Source: Arthrobacter alpinus
GTDB taxonomy: Bacteria > Actinomycetota > Actinomycetes > Actinomycetales > Micrococcaceae
Assembly (NCBI RefSeq): GCF_001445575.1
Contig: NZ_CP013200.1
Span: 3,348,001-3,412,000 of the forward strand
Reading direction: 5' to 3'
DNA length: 64,000 bases
The position numbers and the translations under genes were made by a program. The notes beneath the pieces were generated by a model, which saw only the letters and a list, made by a program, of their open reading frames with translations, made no database searches and was not told the DNA's origin. Below, in pieces: positions 8,443 to 17,661 of this stretch (position 1 is the stretch's first letter; each line of letters begins with the position of its first letter).

Positions 8443-9065
8443 AAAAGTCCCTTCGTGGACGGAATACCGGTGACGCGGGGATCGGCTTCAACGGCCGAGC
8501 GCAGTGCACGGGCAAAAGCCTTGAACTGCGCCTCAACAATGTGGTGCGGATCCCGGCCAGCAATGACAGTCATATGCAGGCAGATCTGCGCATGCAAGGT
8601 GATGGCTTCAAACACGTGGCGCGTGAGCGATCCGGTGAAGTGACCACCGATCAAGTGGTATTCCTGGCCGGCGGGCTCTCCACCGTGCACCAGGTAGGGG
8701 CGGCCGGAGAGATCAACCACGGCGTTGGCCAGGGCTTCATCCAGCGGTACCGTGGCTTCGCCGAAGCGGCGGATCCCGGCTTTGTTACCCAGGGCCTCCT
8801 TGAGGACTTCACCCAGGGAAATGGCCACATCTTCCACCGTGTGGTGAGCGTCGATGTGGGTATCGCCAGTGGCCTTGATATTCATGTCAATCAAGGAGTG
8901 CTTGGACAGTGCCGTGAGCATGTGGTCGTAAAAAGGAACGGAGGTGTCAATGTTTGACACGCCGGTTCCGTCGAGATTGATCTCCACCATTACGCTTGAC
9001 TCGCTCGTGGCACGCTCCAGACGGGCGGTGCGTCCCTGGCCGGGATTCGAGCTGTTCTCAGTCAT
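8439..9065 (-). CDS. hisB: Imidazoleglycerol-phosphate dehydratase
   Basis: 208 residues, the monofunctional type. It dehydrates imidazole glycerol phosphate to imidazole acetol phosphate using two Mn ions. The metal ligands are seen in the repeated motifs D-A-H-H-T-V-E-D and D-P-H-H-I-V-E-A, and the substrate-binding R-A-T-S-E-S and S-G-R-P-Y segments are present. It overlaps hisH by four bases. A 274-base spacer with a large hairpin separates it from hisC. Confidence 0.97.
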   Translation of the reverse strand: MTENSSNPGQGRTARLERATSESSVMVEINLDGTGVSNIDTSVPFYDHMLTALSKHSLIDMNIKATGDTHIDAHHTVEDVAISLGEVLKEALGNKAGIRRFGEATVPLDEALANAVVDLSGRPYLVHGGEPAGQEYHLIGGHFTGSLTRHVFEAITLHAQICLHMTVIAGRDPHHIVEAQFKAFARALRSAVEADPRVTGIPSTKGLL

Positions 9066-9268
9066 TGCGGCAGTCCTTTGTTGGGGTGCGCCCTCTCAAC
9101 CGGCAGTGACCGGGCAGGGAGGGACGCGCGAACGTATCGGGTGTAGTAGTACCAGTTTAGGAGGGAAGCGTTGCTTATGCCCAACCAGTCCCCTGCCGGC
9201 GAACTTTTAGCTGACGTTCGACGGCGGTTCCTCCTGAGGCGAGCATCTCACCAGCCTCTGAGGTGTCT

Positions 9269-9334
9269 CGCCAACAAAGCCACCTGGTGAGTGGCTCGAG
9301 GCGGGCCACTCAGGGTGGCAGCGACTGGTTGGCG
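9269..9334. repeat. Large imperfect hairpin between hisC and hisB
   Basis: Nested complementary blocks fold into one long stem: CGCCAAC (9269-9275) with GTTGGCG (9328-9334), then GCCACC with GGTGGC, then GAGTGGC with GCCACTC around TCGAGGCGG. It follows the hisC stop codon and precedes hisB. It could reduce read-through, stabilise an mRNA end, or be a relic of a repeat element. The remainder of 9066-9268 holds nothing I can name. Confidence 0.5.
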
Positions 9335-9339
9335 AAGTG

Positions 9340-10449
9340 TTAGGCGGCGAGGAACGCGCGCAGTCCATCGAGGAATGCCGTGGTCTCAACTTCGGTTCCG
9401 GCGGTAACGCGCAGGTGCCCTGGGATGCCAATGTCGCGGATGAGCACTCCGTCAGCTAATAAGGCCTCCCACAACGCGTGCGGGTTTTCCACACCACCAA
9501 AGAACACAAAGTTTGAATCGGAGGGGGCCGGGGTGAAGCCCAGTTCCGTCAGCTCATTGACGATCCGGTCACGTTGGACCTTGATCTGCTCCACGTTGGC
9601 CAGCAGCGAGACGGAGTTGCGAAGCGCAGCAACGGCCGTTGCCTGGGTGATGGCGGAGAGGTGGTAGGGCAGACGAACCAGGCGCAGGGCGTCGGTTACT
9701 TCCGGCGCGGCAGCCATATACCCAAGCCGCGCACCAGCCAAGGCAAAGGCCTTGCTCATGGTGCGTGAAACCACCAGACGGGGGCGGCCTTCAAGCAGAC
9801 TCAGTGCGCTATTGGTTCCGGTGTGAGCGAATTCTGCGTAGGCCTCGTCAACAATGACGATGGTTTGAGATGCCTCACCGGCCGCATAAACGGCTTCAAC
9901 AACGTCCAGACCCAGTGCGGTGCCCGTGGGGTTGTTGGGTGAGCACAAGAAGACGATGTTCGGGGCCTGCTGGCGGACCTGTTCGGCTGCAGATTCTGCA
10001 GAAAGGCTATAGTCCGGCGCCCGGGTTCCTGCGATGTATCCGGTTCCGGTGCCGCTGGCGAGCAGGGGGTACATGGAGTAGGTGGGAGGGAATCCCATGA
10101 CGGTGCGACCCGGTCCTCCGAACGCCTGCAGCAGTTGCTGGAGCACTTCATTGGATCCATTGGCGGCCCACAGGTTTTCTTCCGTCAAGCCATGACCCAG
10201 ATATGCGGCCAGTTCTTGGCGCAGGACGGTGAATTCCCTGTCAGGGTAGCGGTTGAGGCCGTCAAGTTGTTCTGCCACGGCTGCCAGGATTGCTTCCTTG
10301 GCGTCGGCAGGAACTCCGAAGGTATTTTCATTGACATTCAGCAGGATCGGAACATCAAGCTGGGGCGCCCCGTAGGGGTGCTGGCCTCGCAAGTCGTCAC
10401 GAAGCGGTAACTGACGTAAGCGTTCAAACTGGTCCATACCCTCCAGCAT
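9340..10449 (-). CDS. hisC: Histidinol-phosphate aminotransferase
   Basis: 369 residues, class I/II PLP aminotransferase, converting imidazole acetol phosphate and glutamate to histidinol phosphate. Family marks: NVNENTFG at the substrate entrance, CSPNNPTGTALG, VDEAYAEFA with the Asp that contacts PLP, and the Schiff-base Lys in SRTMSKAFALAGARLGY. Two starts are possible: ATG at 10449 with no Shine-Dalgarno, possibly leaderless, or ATG at 10438, where GGAGG lies too close. I use the first. It is the first his gene in this window. Confidence 0.93.
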   Translation of the reverse strand: MLEGMDQFERLRQLPLRDDLRGQHPYGAPQLDVPILLNVNENTFGVPADAKEAILAAVAEQLDGLNRYPDREFTVLRQELAAYLGHGLTEENLWAANGSNEVLQQLLQAFGGPGRTVMGFPPTYSMYPLLASGTGTGYIAGTRAPDYSLSAESAAEQVRQQAPNIVFLCSPNNPTGTALGLDVVEAVYAAGEASQTIVIVDEAYAEFAHTGTNSALSLLEGRPRLVVSRTMSKAFALAGARLGYMAAAPEVTDALRLVRLPYHLSAITQATAVAALRNSVSLLANVEQIKVQRDRIVNELTELGFTPAPSDSNFVFFGGVENPHALWEALLADGVLIRDIGIPGHLRVTAGTEVETTAFLDGLRAFLAA

Positions 10450-10514
10450 ATTTGCTAGCCGGGTCAAAGTTGGAAACGGCGACACAATGCGGACACGTAT
10501 CCGCTGCGCGCACG

Positions 10515-10979
10515 CTACTTCGGGATGGGGACGTAGAGCCGCTGGCCGGCCTGTAGAACGCCTGTGCCTAGATCGTTCAGCGCAATGATCTCCCTGACAA
10601 CGTGGCGAACATCCCGCGTGGGGTCTGCGGCAGCAGCGATGCTCCACAGGCTGTCGCCTTGCAGGACCGTCACCGCCACTGCATAGTCAGCCATGCTCAC
10701 CGCCTGCTGTTCGGCGGAAGCATGCGCGGGGCTGGCCAGGGATCCCGTCAGGACGGCCAGGGCTAGGAACAGCACCAGCGCCGCAGCGACCATGGCGGGG
10801 ATTCCAAAGAACAACAAGCGGCACCTACGGGTCAGGGCGAGCCCCGTTCCAGCCGAGTTGCCGACGGAAGCCTTCCTGCTCGCGAGTACTGCGGCGGGAG
10901 CCACTCTGCCCTTGGAAGGGGACATGGTGGCGCCCGTGGAAGCGCCAAAGGATGCGTGGGATACAAGCATTGCATTCAT
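10515..10979 (-). CDS. LysM membrane protein divergent from lexA (probable SOS cell-division inhibitor)
   Basis: 154 residues: a cytoplasmic N-terminal ~50, one transmembrane helix near residues 55-78 (IPAMVAAALVLFLALAVL), and an extracytoplasmic LysM domain at the end (VTVLQGDSLWSIA through G-Q-R-L-Y-V-P-I). LysM binds peptidoglycan. The ATG at 10979 has AAAGGA nine bases upstream. The gene is divergent from lexA across a region with LexA boxes. That is the same arrangement as YneA in Bacillus, DivS in Corynebacterium and Rv2719c in Mycobacterium, which delay division after DNA damage. The function here is inferred from position and architecture. Confidence 0.8.
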   Translation of the reverse strand: MNAMLVSHASFGASTGATMSPSKGRVAPAAVLASRKASVGNSAGTGLALTRRCRLLFFGIPAMVAAALVLFLALAVLTGSLASPAHASAEQQAVSMADYAVAVTVLQGDSLWSIAAAADPTRDVRHVVREIIALNDLGTGVLQAGQRLYVPIPK

Positions 10980-11064
10980 GACTTCTGGTCCTTTCACAGT
11001 GGATTCCGAACCCCGTGGCCACCTGCACCCATCGGATCAAAAATTCCACACTCAACATCTTCGA

Positions 11065-11080
11065 TAGAACGTATGTTCTA
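11065..11080. promoter_or_regulatory. LexA box 1
   Basis: TAGAACGTATGTTCTA is a perfect palindrome containing GAAC-N4-GTTC, the Gram-positive/actinobacterial SOS operator core. It lies on the LysM-gene side of the shared promoter region, 86 bases before that gene's start. Confidence 0.9.
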
Positions 11081-11108
11081 ATTTGTTCTAGTACAGTTTT
11101 AGCATCTA

Positions 11109-11138
11109 TTGACGACGCTTGCCAAGAGCAAATAGAAC
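11109..11138 (+). promoter_or_regulatory. Putative lexA promoter
   Basis: TTGACG (11109-11114) and TAGAAC (11133-11138) are separated by 18 bases, a fair sigma-70-type promoter. The -10 element overlaps the second LexA box, so LexA bound there would block it. Confidence 0.45.
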
Positions 11139-11146
11139 AAATGTTT
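11135..11146. promoter_or_regulatory. LexA box 2 (one mismatch)
   Basis: GAACAAATGTTT matches GAAC-N4-GTTC except for the last base. It overlaps the putative lexA -10 element, 115 bases before the lexA start, as expected for autorepression. Confidence 0.65.
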
Positions 11147-11259
11147 GAAATTCACCTCTTAGTGGCTTAAACTTGAGGAACTAAGGATTGGCCGCTTGAT
11201 GCAGTCCACCAGCAGGCACTGACATTGTTCAGGGCAGCCACGAAAGGACCGACGGAACC

Positions 11260-12003
11260 ATGGCGCTTCCAGACCCGCCGCACCGCATTCCCCAAGCACC
11301 CAGCCGAGCTGGCATGAAGGGGCTGACGGTGCGGCAAAAGAAGATTCTTGAATGCATCCAGCGATGCATCGCCGACAAGGGCTACCCGCCGTCGATGCGT
11401 GAAATTGGCGATTCCGTGGGCTTGGCCAGTCTCTCCAGCGTCACGCACCAGCTGACCCAACTCGAACGCCACGGCTATCTGCGCCGCGACCCCAAGCGGC
11501 CCCGGGCCATGGAAGTGCTCATCCCGTTGGTGCTGGACAGCGGCACCGTGTCCATTGAGGGTGTCAGTGCCCCGAAGAATTTGCGCAGTTCCAACGGCCT
11601 GAACTTTGCCGAGCTGAGCAGCTCCTCGGACACGGCATATGTGCCGCTCGTGGGACGTATTGCAGCCGGCGGGCCAATTCTGGCTGACCAATCAGTGGAT
11701 GACATCATGCCGTTGCCGCGCCAGATTGTGGGTAGCGGTGAGCTCTTCATGCTCAAGGTGCAAGGTGACTCCATGATTGACGCCGCAATCTGCGACGGCG
11801 ATTGGGTTGTGATCCGCCAGCAGCCAACCGCCAACAACGGCGACATTGTGGCCGCCCTGCTCGAGGATGAAGCCACGGTCAAGACGTTCCGTCAGCGTGA
11901 CGGTCACACATGGCTGTTGCCGCAGAACACGCGCTATGAACCCATCCTGGGCGACCATGCCACCATCATGGGCAAGGTCGTCTCGGTACTCCGTAGTCTC
12001 TAA
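11260..12003 (+). CDS. lexA: SOS repressor LexA
   Basis: 247 residues. The winged helix-turn-helix (about residues 22-88) contains [13 protein letters not shown] and Y-P-P-S-M-R-E-I-G. The C-terminal S24-type autoprotease has the scissile Ala136-Gly137 pair in RIAAGG, the nucleophile Ser171 in G-D-S-M-I and the general base Lys208 in A-T-V-K-T-F. RecA filaments on single-stranded DNA trigger self-cleavage, which derepresses SOS genes. Its own upstream region holds the two boxes described here. Confidence 0.97.
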   Translation: MALPDPPHRIPQAPSRAGMKGLTVRQKKILECIQRCIADKGYPPSMREIGDSVGLASLSSVTHQLTQLERHGYLRRDPKRPRAMEVLIPLVLDSGTVSIEGVSAPKNLRSSNGLNFAELSSSSDTAYVPLVGRIAAGGPILADQSVDDIMPLPRQIVGSGELFMLKVQGDSMIDAAICDGDWVVIRQQPTANNGDIVAALLEDEATVKTFRQRDGHTWLLPQNTRYEPILGDHATIMGKVVSVLRSL

Positions 12004-12048
12004 GCAGTAACCGGTAGCCTGCCGCCTTGAGCAACTACGGAAGAAACC

Positions 12049-12090
12049 CTAAAGCACCCCTCCAGCTCATAAGCTGGAGGGGTGCTTTAG
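12049..12090. terminator. Bidirectional terminator between lexA and dinG
   Basis: A perfect 19-bp stem, CTAAAGCACCCCTCCAGCT (12049-12067) with its complement (12072-12090), and a CATA loop lie between convergent genes. Confidence 0.88.
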
Positions 12091-12099
12091 TTCGTGCTG

Positions 12100-14127
12100 C
12101 TACTTGCCGGAGAGGCGCTTCAAGGCGGCCAGGGCAACGCTCCGGTCTTTGGTGGACCAGAAGGGTGGCAAGGCCGCTCGCAAGAAGCCACCGTAGCTGG
12201 CGTTGGCCAACCGGGAATCCAGCACGGCCACCACGCCGCGGTCTTGGCTGGAACGGATCAAACGGCCCACACCCTGGGCAAGCCGGACGGCTGCATGGGT
12301 TGCCGAGATGGCGATGAATCCGTCGCCTCCGCTTTGCGCAACGGCACGTGCGCGGGCTGTGACCAGCGGATCGTCAGGTCGCGGGAACGGGATCCTGTCA
12401 ATGACCACTAGGCGGCACGACGCACCCTGGACATCGACTCCCTGCCAAAGCGACATGGTGCCGAAGAGGCAGGTGTCCGGTTCATCGGCGAACTGCTTGA
12501 TGAGCCCGGACATGGAGGAATCACCCTGGCACAAGATCTTAACCTTGAGCTTCTTGCGCAGTTTCTCGGCGGCGTCCTCTGCGGCACGCCTCGACGAGAA
12601 CAAGGCCAGGGTTCCGCCGCCTGCTGCGTTAATCAGCGCCTCGAGTTCATCCAGCTGTTCAGGTGACATCCCGAAGCCGGGCTTCTGCAGGTGGGCGGCA
12701 ACATAGAGCATGCCCTGCTTGGGGTAGTCGAACGGTGAACCGACGTCTGCTCCGGTCCACTTGGGCGCACTGGGACCCAAAAGCCCCAGCCCGCCGGCAG
12801 TGGCTTGGAAGGACTCGCCAATGGCGAGTGTGGCAGACGTGAGCACCACGGTTCGATCGGCGAACAAGCCTTCACGCAGTTTCATCGCCACGCTCAGGGG
12901 AGCAATGTTGAGGACAGCCGGTTCGTTTTCGTCGGCCTTCTGGTAGCCCTTCCCTGGTGCAAACGAGCCCGGACGCGAGGCCCACACTACTTCCCGGGCG
13001 TCATTGGCCACCATGAATCGTTCGCACAAATCGAAGATTAGGTTGAGCCTGGAGCGGGCAATTGAACGTCCGCCGTCCGCTGCCGAGTTGCCTTCGGGTT
13101 TGGAGTCAGACAAGGCAGCCCGGACAGCATCACGCAGTTGCTCCACCGCCTGAGACTGCATCTCATTCAGGCCATTGGGGAACAACCCCTCAGGTATTCC
13201 GGCCAAAGCCAGGTCCAACGCCGCAGCGCTGGAGTGCAAGGCGTCGACGGAAACTGCCGTGTGCTTGCGCGTGCTTGCTGCCGCGGCCTGCACCATCTGC
13301 ACCGAAAGCTGCCCCGTAACTGCACCCGTCACGCGGTCTTGAAGCTCGTGAGCTTCATCAACCACCACCACGTCATACTCGGGAAGCACCGCAATGCCTT
13401 CAAAGGCGCTGATGGCCAGCATGGCGTGGTTGGTAACCACAATGTCGGCCTGGGCTCCACGGGCGCGAGCCAGCTCCGAGAAGCATTCGGTGGCCATGGG
13501 GCACTTCTGTGCACCCAGGCACTCCATAGAGGAGACTGAGACCTGCCGCCAGGCCTTATCCGTGACGCCAGGAACCAGCTCATCACGGTCGCCTGTGTCG
13601 GTTTCCTGCGCCCATTCGCGCAGGCGCACCACTTCCTTGCCCAACTGAGATGTTGGGCCCGAGGTGGCTCCCGGGAGGTGCGCCACGCTGCTGTCCTCGC
13701 CCAACGTGAACAGCGCACCTTCCCCCGTGTCTTCTGAAGGGAACCCGCCCGCCAGTTTCTGCTGGCACACATAGTTACTGCGGCCCTTAACCAAGGCCAC
13801 GTCGATAGGACGCGGCAAAACCGGTTTCAGGGCAGCCAACAGCCGGGGCACGTCGCGGCCAACAATCTGGGCCTGCAAGGCCAGCGTGGCCGTGGCAATC
13901 ACGGCCGGCTTTTCACTGGTCAGGGAATTGACAATCAGCGGAATTAGGTAAGCAAGGGACTTTCCAGTGCCCGTGCCGGCCTGAACCAACAGGTGGTCTC
14001 CGCTCTCAATGGCGGCGACCACCCGGCGGACCATTTCATGCTGACCGTCGCGGCGTTGACCACCCATGGACTCAACGGCCCGGTCCAAAAGTTCCAGAGC
14101 CTGCTGAGACAGCTCACTATCAGGCAT
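12100..14127 (-). CDS. dinG: DinG/XPD-type ATP-dependent DNA helicase
   Basis: 675 residues, superfamily 2. Motif I (Walker A) is AGTGTGKSLAY near residue 55; the DEAH box is in V-V-D-E-A-H-E-L; motif VI is in the C-terminal Q-G-V-G-R-L-I-R. Four cysteines between motifs Ia and II (N-Y-V-C, M-E-C, K-C, E-C) match the 4Fe-4S cluster of the XPD/DinG family. It should unwind 5'-tailed duplexes, D-loops or R-loops. The start MPDSELSQQ at 14127 overlaps the end of hflX by eight bases, so the two are co-translated. It sits beside lexA, but I saw no LexA box of its own. Confidence 0.88.
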   Translation of the reverse strand: MPDSELSQQALELLDRAVESMGGQRRDGQHEMVRRVVAAIESGDHLLVQAGTGTGKSLAYLIPLIVNSLTSEKPAVIATATLALQAQIVGRDVPRLLAALKPVLPRPIDVALVKGRSNYVCQQKLAGGFPSEDTGEGALFTLGEDSSVAHLPGATSGPTSQLGKEVVRLREWAQETDTGDRDELVPGVTDKAWRQVSVSSMECLGAQKCPMATECFSELARARGAQADIVVTNHAMLAISAFEGIAVLPEYDVVVVDEAHELQDRVTGAVTGQLSVQMVQAAAASTRKHTAVSVDALHSSAAALDLALAGIPEGLFPNGLNEMQSQAVEQLRDAVRAALSDSKPEGNSAADGGRSIARSRLNLIFDLCERFMVANDAREVVWASRPGSFAPGKGYQKADENEPAVLNIAPLSVAMKLREGLFADRTVVLTSATLAIGESFQATAGGLGLLGPSAPKWTGADVGSPFDYPKQGMLYVAAHLQKPGFGMSPEQLDELEALINAAGGGTLALFSSRRAAEDAAEKLRKKLKVKILCQGDSSMSGLIKQFADEPDTCLFGTMSLWQGVDVQGASCRLVVIDRIPFPRPDDPLVTARARAVAQSGGDGFIAISATHAAVRLAQGVGRLIRSSQDRGVVAVLDSRLANASYGGFLRAALPPFWSTKDRSVALAALKRLSGK

Positions 14128-15781
14128 GCTGGACAAACGGTTCAACCTCTGCAGCCAAATCTTCCTTGACACGAGCATGGACCAAGGTGCCGTGCTCGCC
14201 ATGTTCTAGGCTGACGATCTCAGCATCACTGCGGTGCAATCTGTTCAGTACATCGCCGCGGTCATAAGGGACCAACAGGGTCAGCAAGACGCTGGGGTGC
14301 GGGATGCCTTCGCTGATCTGCTCCAGCAGCTCCTCAATGCCCTGTCCTGTCCTGGCCGAAACCACCACGGAGCGAGATTCACGCTGACGCAGACGCTCAA
14401 CCACAAACGGATCAGCAATATCAACCTTGTTCAGGATGATGATTTCCGGGATCTGCAAGGCCCCGACTTCGGCAAAGACGGTGCGCACGGCGGAGATCTG
14501 ACCTTCGGGGTCAGGGTGGGAGGCATCCACAATGTGCAGAATCAAGTCAGCGTCGGCCACTTCTTCCAGAGTGGAGCGGAAAGCCTCCACCAACTGAGTG
14601 GGAAGGGCGCGCACAAAACCAACAGTGTCCACCAAGGTGTACCCCAGGCCGTCTGCGGTCTCCGTCTTGCGAACCGTGGGATCCAGCGTTGCGAACAGTG
14701 CGTTTTCCACCAGTACGCCAGCGTCCGTCAAACGGTTCAGCAGCGAGGACTTACCGGCGTTGGTGTAGCCGGCAATGGCCACCGATGGCACACTGTTGCG
14801 CTTACGGTTGGCTCGTTTGGTTTCCCGAGCAGGGGCCATGGCTGCGATCTCACGACGCAGCTTCGCCATGCGGGTTCGAATCTTGCGGCGATCCAGTTCC
14901 ATCTTGGTTTCACCGGGACCACGGGAGCCAATTCCGCCACCGGCAGCACCCACTCGGCCACCGGCCTGACGGGACATGGAATCACCCCAGCCACGCAGAC
15001 GCGGCAACAAGTATTCCATCTGTGCCAATTCAACCTGAGCCCGGCCTTCGCGGGACTGGGCGTGTTGGGCAAAAATATCCAGGATCAACGCGGTGCGGTC
15101 AATGACCTTGACCTTGACCACTTCTTCTAGCGTGCGGCGCTGGGACGGGGCCAGATCACCGTCAATAATCACGGTGTCAGCGCCAGTGGCGTGCACCATT
15201 TCCTTGAGTTCTTGCGCCTTACCCTGGCCCAAGTAGGTTGCCGGATCGGGCTTGGCCCTGCGCTGGACCAATCCGTCCAAGACTTCCGAGCCTGCTGTTT
15301 CGGCCAAGGCCGCCAATTCACGCAGTGAGTTCTCGGCATCGGCCATGGTTCCGCCGGACCACAGGCCCGCCAAAACAACGCGTTCGAGTCGAAGCTGGCG
15401 GTATTCGACCTCTGTGACGTCCTCGAGCTCGGTGGACAGGCTCGCCCGACGGCGCAATGCGTTGCGGTCTGCCAGCTCACTTTGATCGCCATCAAAGATG
15501 CTGTGCTGGAAATTCAGAGTAGAGACAGCCTGAGCACGGCCCTGCAACGGACGGGTTGCGGGCTCACCTGAGAATGGGTCTTGCGCGTCGAGCTCCTCGT
15601 CTTCACGCACGGCACGGGAAGAGGCCGCGTCTTTGGCCAAGATGCGGTCAATCACGGCTTCGATTTCCGCAACCGAGAGAGATTCTTCCCCTGAGCTCTG
15701 GCCCTGTGAGGGTGCCGTGTTTTCCCCGTCCAGGGGCAGCTCATTACTCTCGGAACCATTGTGTGCAGATGCGTTGGACAT
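14120..15781 (-). CDS. hflX: Ribosome-associated GTPase HflX
   Basis: 553 residues. After an acidic, variable N-terminus (~70 residues) come the HflX N-domain (D-P-A-T-Y-L-G-Q-G-K-A-Q-E-L), the glycine-rich R-G-W-G-D-S-M-S-R-Q-A-G-G-R linker, and the G domain with G1 G-Y-T-N-A-G-K-S-S, G3 D-T-V-G-F and G4 N-K-V-D. HflX binds 50S subunits and splits stalled ribosomes under stress. AAGGAGAAT precedes the ATG at 15781. The order miaA-dapF-hflX-lexA is conserved in Actinobacteria. Confidence 0.95.
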   Translation of the reverse strand: MSNASAHNGSESNELPLDGENTAPSQGQSSGEESLSVAEIEAVIDRILAKDAASSRAVREDEELDAQDPFSGEPATRPLQGRAQAVSTLNFQHSIFDGDQSELADRNALRRRASLSTELEDVTEVEYRQLRLERVVLAGLWSGGTMADAENSLRELAALAETAGSEVLDGLVQRRAKPDPATYLGQGKAQELKEMVHATGADTVIIDGDLAPSQRRTLEEVVKVKVIDRTALILDIFAQHAQSREGRAQVELAQMEYLLPRLRGWGDSMSRQAGGRVGAAGGGIGSRGPGETKMELDRRKIRTRMAKLRREIAAMAPARETKRANRKRNSVPSVAIAGYTNAGKSSLLNRLTDAGVLVENALFATLDPTVRKTETADGLGYTLVDTVGFVRALPTQLVEAFRSTLEEVADADLILHIVDASHPDPEGQISAVRTVFAEVGALQIPEIIILNKVDIADPFVVERLRQRESRSVVVSARTGQGIEELLEQISEGIPHPSVLLTLLVPYDRGDVLNRLHRSDAEIVSLEHGEHGTLVHARVKEDLAAEVEPFVQHA

Positions 15782-15864
15782 ATTCTCCTTATAGGCGTTT
15801 ACCTTCAATCGTAGTCCGCCCCACCGACACTCACACCTTCACCCACCCTTTTCTGTGGATAATC

Positions 15865-15880
15865 ACACGTGCGCATGTGT
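15865..15880. promoter_or_regulatory. Palindromic site between hflX and the methyltransferase
   Basis: ACACGTGCGCATGTGT is palindromic apart from one symmetric mismatch, in the divergent promoter region 15782-15932. TAGGCGTGCCTA (15887-15898) is a second short palindrome. They may be operator sites; no regulator can be assigned. Confidence 0.3.
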
Positions 15881-15932
15881 TCCGCTTAGGCGTGCCTAGA
15901 TACACAAAGCCTCCCTGGGGCACTAATCTGGC

Positions 15933-16576
15933 ATGACTATGGGTACTCAGGGTGCAGATCACTATTTCAGTTCACAACCGTCAACTCCGATGAAACGCCG
16001 GCCACTTCGCGTAGTTTTGGCCGGCGAGGAGCGCAATCTTCACACGGCCGGGGGCATTTTCAGCCCCGATGGCGTGGACAAAGGCACCATTATCTTGCTC
16101 AACGAAGCGCCGCCGCCGGCCGCCACGGGGAACCTCTTGGATATTGGCTGCGGCTGGGGCCGATTGCCTTGACGCTGGCGCTGCGCTCCCCCGCATCAAC
16201 GGTGTACGCCGTGGACGTCAACGAGCGCTCCATCGAGCTGACCCAGGACAACGCCAAGGCGCTGGGTCTGGACAACGTCAAAGCGTCAACTCCCGAGGCC
16301 GTTGCTGAGGATCTGCGTTTCAACACCATCTGGTCCAACCCACCCATCCGCGTGGGCAAGGCCGAGCTGCACTCAATCCTGCTCATGTGGCTGCCCCGCC
16401 TGGCCCACAACGGCGCGGCCTACCTCGTGGTGCAAAAGAACCTCGGCTCGGATTCGCTCCAGCGCTGGCTGAGTGCAGAACTCACCGAGCAGTTCCCCGA
16501 GGCTGGCTTTACAGTAGCCCGAGATTCCACGAACAAGGCCTTCCGGATTCTGAAGGTCACCCGCACCAAACCCTGA
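15933..16576 (+). CDS. Class I methyltransferase, frameshifted as read
   Basis: Two frames together encode one ~214-residue SAM-dependent methyltransferase of the small-domain (RsmC/RlmG-like) type. The first part (15933-16172) ends in the SAM-binding motif L-L-D-I-G-C-G-W-G and then stops at TGA. The second continues in the -1 frame with A-L-T-L-A-L-R-S, V-Y-A-V-D-V-N-E-R and the catalytic N-P-P-I motif. Adding one C to the CC at 16160-16161 restores G-W-G-P-I-A-L-T-L-A without a gap. The likely target is a guanine N2 in rRNA, by family. Whether the break is real or a base-calling error is discussed in the findings. Confidence 0.8.
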
Positions 16577-16634
16577 TTTCTCGCCCCCGAAGTTCTCGGC
16601 GCTGAGCGGTCATCGCCAGTGACTTAGCAGGGGT

Positions 16635-17567
16635 CTAGGCACCGAGCCCGTCGGCAAGAACACCTTCAGCCACCATGACGGCGGGCCCACTCAGTTCCAC
16701 GTGCTCGCGACCGCTGGGGCCCATGAAGAAACGCACGCCCACCACTCCGCCGGGAATGGCCACAGCCCAGTTATCCGGGGCCGCACTACCTGCCCAGAAG
16801 CGGGTCGCGGCAGCGGCGGCACAGGCGCCTGTCCCGCAGGAAAGAGTCTCCCCCACGCCACGCTCGTGGACGCGCATGCTGATGTGTCCGACGTCGTCCA
16901 TCACCAAAGGTTCGGCGGGCACCGCAAACTCAACATTGGTCCCGTACGGGGGCTCCGGGGTGACGGTTGGGGCCACGGTGAGGTTGGCGAGGGCCAGTTC
17001 GGCCAGATCGGCCAGCGCCACCACGGTGTGCGGGTTGCCCATGCTGATGGACAGCGCGGGGCGGCTCACCTCGATCCCGGACGCTTCCACGAGCGAATCG
17101 CTGCCGCTCGGGGCCTCCTCGGGGTGGATGAAGGCCCACGGGCCCATGTCCACCCGGTAGCCCTCGGGGGTGCGCGCCACCACCTTGACGCCGGCTCGAG
17201 TGCCGATGACCAGCTCTTCGCCGGCACCCAACTCCACGAGCCCCTGCGTCACCAGAAAGTGGACGAAAACACGCACGCCGTTGCCGCACATCTCCGAGAT
17301 GGAGCCGTCGCCGTTGAAGTAATCCATGAACCATTCGGCATCCGGATTTGCCTCCAGCAGCGCCGTACCCTCAGGAATGTGCCGGGACTTTACGGCCCTG
17401 ATCAGGCCGTCGGCACCAAGTCCGCGGCGTCGATCGCACAGCCGGGCAACCTGTTCCGGGGTCAGTTCGCGTTCACCCTGAGGATCGGCCACCAGCACAA
17501 AGTCGTTGCCGGTGCCGTGGCCTTTTCCAAAGCGCATGCCTGTCAGGGACGTTGAAAGCGTAGTCAT
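16635..17567 (-). CDS. dapF: Diaminopimelate epimerase
   Basis: 310 residues. It interconverts LL- and meso-diaminopimelate for lysine and peptidoglycan by a two-cysteine proton relay: Cys94 in S-E-M-C-G-N-G and Cys244 in L-S-C-G-T-G-A-C. The N-terminal [11 protein letters not shown] motif is intact. The gene follows miaA closely (94-base gap) and shares its strand, as in many Actinobacteria. Confidence 0.97.
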   Translation of the reverse strand: MTTLSTSLTGMRFGKGHGTGNDFVLVADPQGERELTPEQVARLCDRRRGLGADGLIRAVKSRHIPEGTALLEANPDAEWFMDYFNGDGSISEMCGNGVRVFVHFLVTQGLVELGAGEELVIGTRAGVKVVARTPEGYRVDMGPWAFIHPEEAPSGSDSLVEASGIEVSRPALSISMGNPHTVVALADLAELALANLTVAPTVTPEPPYGTNVEFAVPAEPLVMDDVGHISMRVHERGVGETLSCGTGACAAAAATRFWAGSAAPDNWAVAIPGGVVGVRFFMGPSGREHVELSGPAVMVAEGVLADGLGA

Positions 17568-17661
17568 GGATTAAGACTAAAGCACCTCACGCACGACGCC
17601 GTCATCGGAAGCTTCTGAGCGCGGCTCACCTATGCTGTGACGCCTCGGGTCCGTGGTTCCC

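Noticed and set aside
15887..15898. DtxR/IdeR iron box (TAGGCGTGCCTA)
   Set aside because: Only 5-bp arms; the 19-bp consensus is not met, and the neighbouring genes have no iron link.
16150..16175. Programmed -1 frameshift in the methyltransferase
   Set aside because: No slippery heptamer or downstream stem is seen, and the same kind of break occurs in many unrelated genes here.
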